A stretch of DNA of 42,852 bases, taken from contig BDTM01000052.1 in the NCBI GenBank assembly GCA_002898015.1, forward strand, positions 1 through 42,852, written 5' to 3'. This stretch comes from a bacterium BMS3Bbin03. GTDB lineage: Bacteria; Zhuqueibacterota; JdFR-76; BMS3Abin05. Shown piece after piece: positions 37,054 through 42,621 of this stretch. The translations under genes were made by a program, and so were the position numbers. A model generated the notes under the pieces. That model saw only the letters and a list, made by a program, of their open reading frames with translations. It was not told where the DNA came from and ran no database searches. The first letter of the stretch is position 1; each line of letters begins with the position of its first letter.

Positions 37054-37260
37054 TCTCGCGACGCCCGCAACGTTCGCCAAGAAAATGAATAAAATGTCAT
37101 TGCGTCCATTGCGCTCGTGGCGTCCTTAGCGAGAAAAGAAATAGAATGAGCCTTTGCGTCCCTTGCGAACTTTGCGAGAACTAACAATAAAACCCTTTGC
37201 GCCCGTGGCGTCCTTAGCGAGAAAAGAAATAGAATGAGCCTTTGCGTCCCTTGCGAGAAA
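37054..37260 (+). repeat. GCG-word repeat array 2
   Basis: The array starts with the inverted arm TCTCGCGACGCCCGCAACG, then runs in GCG-words at 9-base period. A 53-base segment at 37116-37168 recurs exactly at 37204-37256 (period 88). The last copy ends GCGAGAA, directly joined to the ATG of the next gene, so the repeat also provides the gene's translation start region. Confidence 0.85.
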
Positions 37261-37637
37261 TGACAGAAAACGAGATTTCAAAAATATTCCTTGATATTGC
37301 CTTCAAAGTCCATAAAACTTTAGGCTCGGGATTATTTGAATCTGTTTATGAAAACATTGTTTGTTACGAACTGGATAAACAAAACATTCCTTATGATATT
37401 CAGAAAACTGTTCCCATTGAATACGACGGCAGAAAATTTGACAATGCCTTTCGTGCGGATATTATAATTGACAATAAAGTAATCATCGAACTCAAATCCG
37501 TTGAAAAGTTAAATGATCTTCATAAAAAGCAACTGCTTACTTACCTGAAGCTAACGGGTTTAAGACTGGGATTACTCATAAATTTCAATGAAACCCTCCT
37601 GAAAAATGGAATTGTAAGAATCGTGAATAACCTATAG
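37260..37637 (+). CDS. GxxExxY family protein (PD-(D/E)XK superfamily)
   Basis: The 125-residue protein has the name-giving GSGLFESVYENIV near the N-terminus and the nuclease-fold core FRADIIIDNKVIIELKSVE, where Asp and ExK fit a PD-(D/E)XK active site. Molecular function of the family is unknown, but a nuclease is possible. I chose ATG 37260; upstream codons are repeat sequence. It stands alone between GCG-word arrays 2 and 3. Confidence 0.85.
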   Translation: MTENEISKIFLDIAFKVHKTLGSGLFESVYENIVCYELDKQNIPYDIQKTVPIEYDGRKFDNAFRADIIIDNKVIIELKSVEKLNDLHKKQLLTYLKLTGLRLGLLINFNETLLKNGIVRIVNNL

Positions 37638-37644
37638 CAAAATA

Positions 37645-37806
37645 TCTCACCATGCCAGCGAAGCAATAAAAATTCTTTGCGCCCGTTGCGTTCGTTGCGA
37701 GAAATGAGATAAAAGAAAGCGTAGCGTTCGTTGCGAGAGCTAAAATAAGCGTTGCGCCCTTTGCAAGAAATGAAATAAAAGGAACACGTTGCGTTCTTTG
37801 CGAGAA
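37645..37806 (+). repeat. GCG-word repeat array 3
   Basis: The array begins with a decayed inverted arm (TCTCACCATGCCAGCG), then GCG-words at 9-base period (GCGCCCGTT, GCGTTCGTT, GCGAGA) separated by AAATGAGATAAAAG-like spacers. It ends GCGAGAAAAAA and passes directly into the CACCGAA element. It closes the GxxExxY cassette. Confidence 0.8.
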
Positions 37807-37815
37807 AAAAAATGA

Positions 37816-37889
37816 ACCATCGAACTGCACCGAAGTACACTGAGATTAAAGGAAAATACAATAAAATATTTTTCGGTATTCTCGGTGGT
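37816..37889. repeat. CACCGAA palindromic element, copy 1
   Basis: The left arm is read in 10-base units (CGAACTGCAC, CGAAGTACAC) and the right arm ends CGGTATTCTCGGTGGT, complementary to the left. The A/T-rich centre is shared with copies at 39165 and 42478. Full-length hairpin folding is likely. Confidence 0.8.
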
Positions 37890-37919
37890 TAATTTTATCG
37901 TTATGAAAAACCCGGATAT
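37879..37919 (+). pseudogene. Displaced 5' end of an MNT nucleotidyltransferase gene
   Basis: The 41 bases match 42598-42638 at 37 positions, which are the CTCGGTGG end of the palindromic element, a spacer, and the first codons (MK-PDI) of the MNT gene at the window's right end. After these codons the frame no longer resembles an MNT protein. This is the remnant of an earlier gene or of a recombination event at this junction. Confidence 0.55.
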
Positions 37920-37944
37920 ATTAATGGGCAGTTTTCAAATTATT

Positions 37945-37989
37945 GACACAAGATTAACACATATAAAAAGATCCTTGGAAATCCGTGGA
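37945..37989. repeat. GGATTA-type repeat, degenerate copy
   Basis: Words GACACAAGATTAACAC on the left and CCTTGGAAATCCGTGGA on the right are inverse versions of the CCACGGATTACACAGATTA words at 39259. This copy has both arms around an AT centre. Confidence 0.5.
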
Positions 37990-38030
37990 ATGAAATCAAT
38001 AAACCGTAAATATCGGCTTGGCGGTCTCGT

Positions 38031-38378
38031 ATGACCAATTCAACCATTTTACATTCTAATCTAAAAACAACCGAAGAAGATACTCGTATAAATGAATTGC
38101 TCAATCAAATCATTGGAATGATTATCCGGCAGTTAGGGGAAAACACTCATTTTGAGCTCTATCTTTTTGGCTCGCGTGCGAAAAATGAAGCCGCTGAAGG
38201 CGCCGACATTGATCTGGCCATTTCCTGCCCTCAATTGAGTGAAGGTGTTTATAGGAAAGTCAAACGGGAAATTGAAAACATTCGCACGCTCTATTCTATC
38301 GACCTGATTAATTTGGAAGCAGTTGATCCGGATTTCAAGGAAATCATATTAGCTGATGCCAGGAAGCTCTATGGCTGA
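38031..38378 (+). CDS. MNT-type nucleotidyltransferase (MntA-like antitoxin)
   Basis: The 115-residue protein is a minimal nucleotidyltransferase with the motif LYLFGSRAKNEAAEGADIDLAIS, the GSx10DxD active site, and a later Asp in YSIDLIN. MntA partners neutralise HEPN toxins by adding AMP groups to a tyrosine. It overlaps the HEPN gene by eight bases, which supports a two-gene system. A few leading residues before the fold may not be needed. Confidence 0.88.
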   Translation: MTNSTILHSNLKTTEEDTRINELLNQIIGMIIRQLGENTHFELYLFGSRAKNEAAEGADIDLAISCPQLSEGVYRKVKREIENIRTLYSIDLINLEAVDPDFKEIILADARKLYG

Positions 38379-38769
38379 GCAGGAAAGGGAACTTGCCTAC
38401 TCCATTGGTAAGTTTCGGAAAGCACTGGACAGATTCAGTGAAGCTTTGAAACAAGAAAAAAATGACCTGAAGGTTGATGCTTCTATTCAGCGGTTTGAAT
38501 TCACTTTTGAATTGGCCTGGAAAACCGCAAAGCGGGCACTATTACTTGAAGGAATCATTTGTAAAACACCACGCGAATGCCTGAAAGAGAGTTTTCGATT
38601 GGGGCTTTTACAGGATGAGGAAAAGTGGCTGGCTGTGTTAGACGATAGGAATGCAATGTCTCATATTTATTCCGAGGAGGAGGCTCGGGTGATTTATGGC
38701 CGGTTACCCGATTATCAACCGATTTTTGAAGCGTTTCTTGTCGCGATAAAAAATAGATTTGGCTTATAA
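38371..38769 (+). CDS. HEPN (HI0074 family) nucleotidyltransferase-binding protein, likely toxin
   Basis: The 132-residue all-helical protein matches the HI0074 family: IGKFRKALDRFSEAL, QRFEFTFELAWKTAKRALLLEG, and RNAMSHIY, whose RxxxxH is the HEPN ribonuclease motif. HEPN proteins of this kind cleave RNA and are silenced by the adjacent MNT protein. I chose ATG 38371, inside the end of the MNT gene; GTG- or TTG-type starts upstream add only overlap sequence. Confidence 0.87.
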   Translation: MAEQERELAYSIGKFRKALDRFSEALKQEKNDLKVDASIQRFEFTFELAWKTAKRALLLEGIICKTPRECLKESFRLGLLQDEEKWLAVLDDRNAMSHIYSEEEARVIYGRLPDYQPIFEAFLVAIKNRFGL

Positions 38770-38828
38770 TTATTCGCACAGATAGCTTTACGGGACCGGC
38801 AAATGGTTGGGAGATACTGTAAGATATG

Positions 38829-38844
38829 AAGGTTAAAGGATAAA
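38829..38844 (+). repeat. GGTTAAAGGATAAA repeat, left arm of broken S23 element
   Basis: AAGGTTAAAGGATAAA is exactly complementary to 39044-39059, and the same 16-mer in that other orientation recurs at 42562-42577. Its words have a 7-base period (GGTTAAA, GGATAAA, GGAAAAA). Confidence 0.8.
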
Positions 38845-38880
38845 GGAAAAAGTGAAGGAAGAGGGGAAGAAATTATTAGC

Positions 38881-39009
38881 TTAGAATTTGAAAGGGAATC
38901 AGGTATTTCAAGTAATGAAAAATCGGATGATCGTATTTGCGAATTATACGAACTAAAAAATAGTTTTGCCAGTATCATGAAAAAGATTCACTTTCGTAAC
39001 GATGTCTGA
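38881..39009 (+). pseudogene. S23/IVP four-helix protein, C-terminal remnant
   Basis: In this frame the sequence ends ELYELKNSFASIMKKIHFRNDV and a stop, close to the ELKNIFGSIMKNIHFRKDV end of the fragment at 40041. There is no proper N-terminal half; the frame runs upstream into the GGTTAAA repeat and stops at 38827. It is a broken member of the family, enclosed by a 16-base perfect inverted repeat as the intact one at 29010 is by hexamer arms. Confidence 0.7.
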
Positions 39010-39043
39010 AAAAAGTTCATTATTTTATTAATTGTTGTCTTTT

Positions 39044-39059
39044 TTTATCCTTTAACCTT
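39044..39059 (-). repeat. GGTTAAAGGATAAA repeat, right arm of broken S23 element
   Basis: TTTATCCTTTAACCTT pairs perfectly over 16 bases with 38829-38844. Together they enclose the S23 remnant within 231 bases. Confidence 0.8.
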
Positions 39060-39085
39060 GTTCTTTTTTTCGAGAGCTAAAAATC

Positions 39086-39157
39086 TCTCGCGACGCCCGC
39101 CACGTTCGCAAAGTAAATAATAAAAAGCGTTGCGTCCTTAGCGCCCTTTGCGAGAAA
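39086..39157 (+). repeat. GCG-word element 4, compact copy
   Basis: This copy shows the simple structure best: inverted arm TCTCGCGACGCCCGCCACG, an AT-rich spacer (AAGTAAATAATAAAAA), then GCGTCCTTAGCGCCCTTT and GCGAGA. The right arm is nearly identical in element 5 at 41860. Confidence 0.85.
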
Positions 39158-39164
39158 AAATGAA

Positions 39165-39247
39165 ACACCGAACTGCACCGAAGTACACTGAGGTTAAAGA
39201 AAAATACAATAAAATAATTTTCGGTGTTTCTCCGTGTTCTCGGTGGT
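39165..39247. repeat. CACCGAA palindromic element, copy 2
   Basis: The left arm ACACCGAACTGCACCGAAGT continues with ACACTGAGG; the right arm ends CTCCGTGTTCTCGGTGGT. The centre has the same TACAATAAAAT stretch as copies 1 and 4. It follows GCG element 4 within eight bases, the same order as at 37645-37889. Confidence 0.85.
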
Positions 39248-39258
39248 AAGGAAAAAAG

Positions 39259-39288
39259 TCCACGGATTACACAGATTAATACGGATAA
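39259..39288 (+). repeat. GGATTA-type repeat
   Basis: Units of nine bases are visible (CACGGATTA, CACAGATTA, ATACGGATA). It is placed directly after the CACCGAA element, so three word-repeat families are stacked at 39086-39288. Confidence 0.7.
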
Positions 39289-39386
39289 AAAAGCCTAGCG
39301 TTCTTAGAGGATTTTGCTATAGATAATAATGGAACGCGTTGCAAAACTACAGGTATAATAATTTGCCCTATAGAGGTAGCTAAGAT

Positions 39387-39692
39387 TTGAGAATTAGTGA
39401 ATATGTAATACCTTTGGGGGAGAATGTTCGCAAGAGACATTATCATGAAACAGATAAAGGCAAAGTTGTTGCTTTTGCCGTTCAGTTAGAAGTATTCGTT
39501 AATAATCAATGGCAAGTAGTAATTCGCTACGATTCGGCGCACGGATTTGCACATGTAGATAGATGCTGCATTGATGGAAGAAAAACTAAGAAGGATCTTA
39601 ATTTGAAACTTAGCGAAGCTTTAATTGTGGCAGATGAAGATATAAAGGAAAATTGGAAAATTTACCAGAAAGCCTTTCTGGAGGGTAAATAA
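39387..39692 (+). CDS. DUF7718 family protein
   Basis: The 101-residue protein matches a family of unknown function by VAFAVQLEVFVNNQWQVVIRYDSAHGFAHVDR. TTG at 39387 has AGAGGT upstream. It is three bases ahead of the DUF5647 gene; such pairs recur in accessory regions and I infer a toxin-antitoxin-like unit, without direct evidence for activity. Flanked upstream by a triple stack of word-repeats. Confidence 0.75.
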   Translation: MRISEYVIPLGENVRKRHYHETDKGKVVAFAVQLEVFVNNQWQVVIRYDSAHGFAHVDRCCIDGRKTKKDLNLKLSEALIVADEDIKENWKIYQKAFLEGK

Positions 39693-39695
39693 GAG

Positions 39696-39956
39696 ATGGA
39701 TATTTTAGAAAAAAAACATGCTATATTGGTTACAGAATTTGACCGTTACGTAATAGAGCACCCTGATTTTGCAGTGAGTATACCCATAAATGCACAGGTT
39801 ATTCTTCAGGTTGAAGGAGATGAGGATTATAATAAATGGAGTAGGGAATTAGCAGAGAAGCAGAGAGAAGCAGAACAAAAAGTTGTCTATGTGAAAGTAA
39901 AGGGTCTAAAACCAGCCAAATCAAGACTCATTAAACCTGAAGTTGCTGTTGCGTAG
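39696..39956 (+). CDS. DUF5647 family protein
   Basis: The 86-residue protein has the family text LVTEFDRYVIEHPDFAVSIPINAQVILQVEGDEDYNKWSREL and the C-terminal VVYVKVKGLKPAKSRL. Function unknown. ATG follows the DUF7718 stop by three bases, so the two are almost surely one operon. Likely the partner of that gene. Confidence 0.78.
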   Translation: MDILEKKHAILVTEFDRYVIEHPDFAVSIPINAQVILQVEGDEDYNKWSRELAEKQREAEQKVVYVKVKGLKPAKSRLIKPEVAVA

Positions 39957-40040
39957 AAAGGATATAAAACAAAATGAGTATTTGTCTCGTCCTGTGAAAT
40001 AAAATGCTGGGTATCACAAAAGTATTTCCGCAGCATCGGT

Positions 40041-40244
40041 ATGGCTGAATATACGTATGATATTATATGGCGTGTATTTCACAGGATAAAGGAATCTAAA
40101 GAAGCGAGCTATTGGCTCAGGATATTGCGGGAAATTGGTGTCCCAAATAATGAAAAATTAAATGATCTCATTCAAGAATCTCTTGAACTGAAAAATATAT
40201 TTGGCAGCATCATGAAAAATATCCACTTCCGAAAAGACGTCTAA
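40041..40244 (+). pseudogene. S23/IVP four-helix protein, C-terminal half
   Basis: The 67 residues hold only the C-terminal part of the family (IKESKEASYWLRILREIG onward to ELKNIFGSIMKNIHFRKDV). The first two helices, including the SQIRRAA-like motif, are missing; upstream in-frame sequence does not resemble them. It may still be translated, but I read it as truncated. The tail is very like the remnant at 38881, so the two derive from one recent parent. Confidence 0.6.
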
Positions 40245-40251
40245 CTAGTTA

Positions 40252-40524
40252 ATAATAACGTATGATGAAAGGAAAAGTATTATTAAGAGAGTTTTATCAA
40301 GATCCAGTATTTACCAAGCAATTGAAGCAGAAATAGTGGATAGAGCGAAACAAATTGAAAAAATGGGGATAAAAGGAATAGATGCACTTCTTTGGCTTGT
40401 GCTGAAAAAAATGGAATCGGATTATTTTATCACATGTGCTAATGAAATTTTGAGAAAATATGATGGAACCTTGAAAGTAAATAACCCTGCAGAATTTGTA
40501 TTTAAATATATTATGGAATATTGA
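40252..40524 (+). pseudogene. VapC-like PIN domain remnant
   Basis: In this frame the residues DRAKQIEKMGIKGIDALLW, ESDYFITCANEILRKYDG and VNNPAEFVFKYIMEY follow the second half of a VapC-type PIN toxin. The N-terminal strand with its first catalytic Asp is absent and the TxDxxL Asp is replaced (TCANEIL). No antitoxin gene is adjacent. A start at GTG 40336 gives 62 residues. It looks like a dead toxin gene. Confidence 0.6.
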
Positions 40525-40637
40525 TATGGATACCACTAAAACAATATAGTATCGCCTTGGAGAAACAGCCTCAAAAACAGCCAATCGCCATCTTTAAGAA
40601 TAAAGCACTTATAAGATTGGTTCATTAATATAATTTT

Positions 40638-40795
40638 CAGCATTCAGCAACCAGCTATCATCTGAAATTATTTTTTTCATCCGACATCCGGTATCAGGCA
40701 TTTGAGCTTATATTCCACAACCAACGTGCAACAAAGAATATCCAATAGCCAACATCCGGTACTCCTGCTGATTCTGCTGTTTCTGCTGTTTTGCC
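40638..40795 (+). repeat. CATCCG / CTGCTGTTT word-repeat tract
   Basis: Degenerate 7-base words (CATCCGA, CATCCGG) and a nearly exact 9-base triplet (CTGCTGATT, CTGCTGTTT, CTGCTGTTT) fill this tract. A related CTGCTGTTTTTGCTGG lies near 42448. Confidence 0.55.
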
Positions 40796-40823
40796 TTGGC
40801 ATTAAAAAGATATGCATTATAAT
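40796..40823 (+). promoter_or_regulatory. Candidate sigma-70-like promoter for UPF0175/DUF3368 pair
   Basis: TTGGCA at 40796-40801 and TATAAT at 40818-40823, 16 bases apart, stand 35 bases before the UPF0175 start. The match to the consensus is close. The promoter sits just past the word-repeat tract. Confidence 0.5.
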
Positions 40824-40858
40824 AAAATTAAACCTCCAATATAAAGGAATGGTAGAAA

Positions 40859-41119
40859 ATGAAAGAGTTGACAATATCAGTACCGGAGGACATATTAGAA
40901 GCTGTAAAACTACCTCCAGATGAAAAAGAAAAAGAAATTCTTAAAGAGCTGGCGCTTGCCCTTTATTCGCGTGGGGTACTTTCACTGGGGAAAGCAAGAA
41001 TGTTGGCAAAGATGACAAAGTGGGAATTTGAAGATCTTTTAGGCCAGAGAAAGATCCTACGGCATTATGGGCAAGAAGAATTAGAAGAGGATATTCATTA
41101 TGGCACCAGCCATAAGTGA
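40859..41119 (+). CDS. UPF0175 family antitoxin
   Basis: The 86-residue protein has the UPF0175 signature: ISVPEDILEAVKLPP near the start, ELALALYSRGVLSLGKARMLAKMTKWEFEDLL in the middle, with helix-turn-helix-like character. UPF0175 proteins pair with DUF3368 PIN toxins, and the next gene overlaps this by 20 bases. RBS AAAGGA is upstream. Likely antitoxin and repressor of its own promoter at 40796-40823, by analogy. Confidence 0.88.
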   Translation: MKELTISVPEDILEAVKLPPDEKEKEILKELALALYSRGVLSLGKARMLAKMTKWEFEDLLGQRKILRHYGQEELEEDIHYGTSHK

Positions 41120-41597
41120 TTCTTCAGTCTTAATTCATCTTTCAAAAATCGGAAGATTGGAATTGTTGAGAGAGTTTTTTAGCAATGTAATTATAACTCC
41201 AGCAGTGTGGAAGGAAGTTGTAGATGAAGGAAAAGGAAGGCACGGAGCGCATGAAGTAGAAAAAGCCTACCATGAAGGATGGATTAAAATTGCTCAACCA
41301 GAGAATAAAGACATTTTGCGTCTATTAAAAAAAGAGCTGGATAATGGAGAGGCTGAAGCGATCGCACTTGCAATTGAAAATAATTCTGCAATTTTACTTG
41401 TAGATGAAACCAATGGCCGGAAGATTGCCAGATCATTTGATTTAAAAATGACTGGTGTTATAGGAATTTTAATCCGTGCAAAGACTGAAAATAAAATAGA
41501 TTCAATGCGAAATGAAATGGAAAAGCTGATAAGGGAAGGTGGCTTCCGAATAAGTAATGATCTTTATAAAAAAGCTTTAAAAGTGGTTGGAGAATAA
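41100..41597 (+). CDS. DUF3368 PIN-domain toxin
   Basis: The 165-residue protein has the PIN fold acidic residues in order: ISDSSVLIHLSKIG (first Asp), NGEAEAIALA (Glu), and LLVDETNGRKIARSF (last Asp/Glu). DUF3368 proteins are probable ribonuclease toxins inhibited by UPF0175 partners. It ends GGFRISNDLYKKALKVVGE, the expected tail. All active-site positions are present, so the pair may be functional, in contrast to the PIN remnant at 40252. Confidence 0.88.
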   Translation: MAPAISDSSVLIHLSKIGRLELLREFFSNVIITPAVWKEVVDEGKGRHGAHEVEKAYHEGWIKIAQPENKDILRLLKKELDNGEAEAIALAIENNSAILLVDETNGRKIARSFDLKMTGVIGILIRAKTENKIDSMRNEMEKLIREGGFRISNDLYKKALKVVGE

Positions 41598-41604
41598 GCT
41601 CATT

Positions 41605-41690
41605 TTTGGCTTATAGCCATTAGTTCTTTGTGATTAGCTGTTGGCTTTATGCAACGTCCAATAACCAATAAGCAATACACAACAACTGAT
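41605..41690 (+). repeat. CCAATAA word-repeat tract
   Basis: Seven-base words are visible on one strand (CCAATAA, CCAATAA, GCAATAC at about 41658-41678) and their inverse kind before it (GCCATTA, GTGATTA, GCTGTTG at about 41616-41644). This gives two opposing arms, and the tract may fold back. Confidence 0.55.
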
Positions 41691-41748
41691 CGAATAAAAC
41701 GGGTATTCCACAAAGCGAAAAATAAAAAAAGCGGAGGAATGGGTTATT

Positions 41749-41859
41749 TTGCAGGAGATTCCCATGATTCCCGATGATCGGCTGCCCGTTGCAAGTGAAT
41801 TAAAAAAGAGGGTTTATGGGGAAAATGTCTCTGATACAAAAGAGGCGCCTAAAAAATAA
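41749..41859 (+). pseudogene. Possible short ORF or gene remnant
   Basis: The frame has TTG at 41749 with a GCGGAGGA site 10 bases upstream and ends at 41859, giving about 36 residues including EIPMIPDDRLPVASELKKR. I do not recognise it. It could be a tail fragment of an accessory gene. Base composition is gene-like compared with its surroundings, but the evidence is thin. Confidence 0.2.
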
Positions 41860-41938
41860 TCTCCCGGGAACATCGCCCGCGCCCGCCAAGAAAATAAATA
41901 AAAAACACGTTGCGTCCTTAGCGCCCTTTGCGAGAAAA
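41860..41938 (+). repeat. GCG-word element 5
   Basis: The left arm is eroded (TCTCCCGGGAACATCGCCCG), the centre is AT rich and the right arm GTTGCGTCCTTAGCGCCCTT then TGCGAGAAAA is a near copy of that in element 4. It is followed within a few bases by a CACCGAA half-element. Confidence 0.8.
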
Positions 41939-41945
41939 GAATTTA

Positions 41946-41964
41946 ACCACCGAACTGCACCGAA
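41946..41964 (+). repeat. CACCGAA element, left half only
   Basis: ACCACCGAACTGCACCGAA stands just upstream of hicB. The right half is absent here; the complete element (42478-42550) stands on the far side of hicA. Confidence 0.75.
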
Positions 41965-41998
41965 GGAGTAAAAATATTAGCAAAAAAGGAATGTGTTC

Positions 41999-42211
41999 AT
42001 GAAATATCGAGTCCTTATTGAACAAGATGAAGATGGCGTATTCATAGTTGAATGTCCATCTTTGCCGGGTTGTATTTCTCAGGGAAAAACGCGCTATGAG
42101 GCTTTACAAAATATCCGGGATGCCATAAGGGGTTATCTGGCAAGTCTGGAAAAACATGGCGAGCCAATTCCTCCCTCCATTGAGGAAGAAATCGTTGAGG
42201 TATTTTCTTGA
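41999..42211 (+). CDS. hicB: HicB-type antitoxin
   Basis: The 70-residue protein has the partial RNase H-like fold of HicB: YRVLIEQDEDGVFIVECPSLPGCISQGKTRYEALQNIRDAIRGYL. HicB binds and blocks HicA. The start ATG 41999 has AAAAGGA eight bases upstream; GTG 41993 is less likely. There is no C-terminal DNA-binding domain, so self-repression may need another factor. The order here is antitoxin first. Its stop overlaps the HicA start by four bases. Confidence 0.93.
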   Translation: MKYRVLIEQDEDGVFIVECPSLPGCISQGKTRYEALQNIRDAIRGYLASLEKHGEPIPPSIEEEIVEVFS

Positions 42212-42429
42212 GCAGACTGCCGATAATTTCCGGCGAGGACTTGTGTAAAAAGCTGAAAAAAGTGGGTTATATCAAAGATCATCAAACAGGGAGCCATATT
42301 ATTCTGCGAAATGAAAGACCGCCCTTCAGAAGATTGACGGTTCCAAAGCACAAAGAAATTGCCAAAGGAACGCTGCGTGCCATAATTAGACAAGCGGGAT
42401 TGACGTTAGAAGAATTTAGCAAACTATAG
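42208..42429 (+). CDS. hicA: HicA-type mRNA interferase toxin
   Basis: The 73-residue protein matches HicA: LPIISGEDLCKKLKKVGY, QTGSHIILRN with the catalytic His, RLTVPKHKEIAKGTLRAIIRQAGLTLEEF. HicA is a dsRBD-like fold that cuts mRNA. The start is TTG inside the hicB stop (TTGA), which makes its translation depend on hicB. Such coupling keeps the antitoxin in excess. Confidence 0.93.
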   Translation: MSRLPIISGEDLCKKLKKVGYIKDHQTGSHIILRNERPPFRRLTVPKHKEIAKGTLRAIIRQAGLTLEEFSKL

Positions 42430-42477
42430 AATCAAAAGATTTGGCCTCTGCTGTTTTTGCTGGTCGATAGATAATGA

Positions 42478-42550
42478 ACCACCGAACTGCACCGAAATGC
42501 ACTGAGGTCAAAAAAATACAATAAAATGTTTCTCGGTGTTTCTCGGTGGT
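42478..42550. repeat. CACCGAA palindromic element, copy 4
   Basis: This is the cleanest copy: ACCACCGAACTGCACCGAA on the left and CTCGGTGTTTCTCGGTGGT on the right, around a TACAATAAAAT centre. The outermost eight bases pair perfectly (ACCACCGA with TCGGTGGT). Confidence 0.88.
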
Positions 42551-42561
42551 AAATATTTTGT

Positions 42562-42577
42562 TTTATCCTTTAACCTT
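42562..42577 (-). repeat. GGTTAAAGGATAAA repeat, third copy
   Basis: TTTATCCTTTAACCTT is identical to 39044-39059. It continues with TATCCTTG, giving another 7-base word. No S23 gene is next to it within the window. Confidence 0.8.
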
Positions 42578-42621
42578 TATCCTTGTTTTTAGCAGTGTTC
42601 TCGGTGGACAATTTCATCGTT

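Larger units (their letters stand above)
40525..40858. other. Non-coding gap with 7- and 9-base word repeats
   Basis: No gene is seen. From about 40638 the sequence is made of loosely repeating words: GCATTCA, GCAACCA, GCTATCA; then CATCCGA, CATCCGG, TATCAGG; then a CTGCTGATT/CTGCTGTTT run near 40764-40790. ACATCCGGTA is found twice (40684 and 40752). The end of the gap holds the promoter of the next pair. Confidence 0.6.
41598..41998. other. Non-coding gap before hicBA
   Basis: The gap holds the CCAATAA tract (41605-41690), a weak open frame (41749-41859), GCG-word element 5 (41860-41938) and a left half of a CACCGAA element (41946-41964). No certain gene is present. Confidence 0.6.

Noticed and set aside
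37541..37861. Minus-strand open frame over the GxxExxY end and array 3
   Set aside because: It translates GCG-word repeats into a low-complexity Phe/Arg-rich sequence and antisense of a real gene.
40702..40923. Plus-strand open frame of 73 codons over the word-repeat tract
   Set aside because: It reads through repeat words and into the UPF0175 start in another frame. The UPF0175 frame has the better ribosome site and known family.
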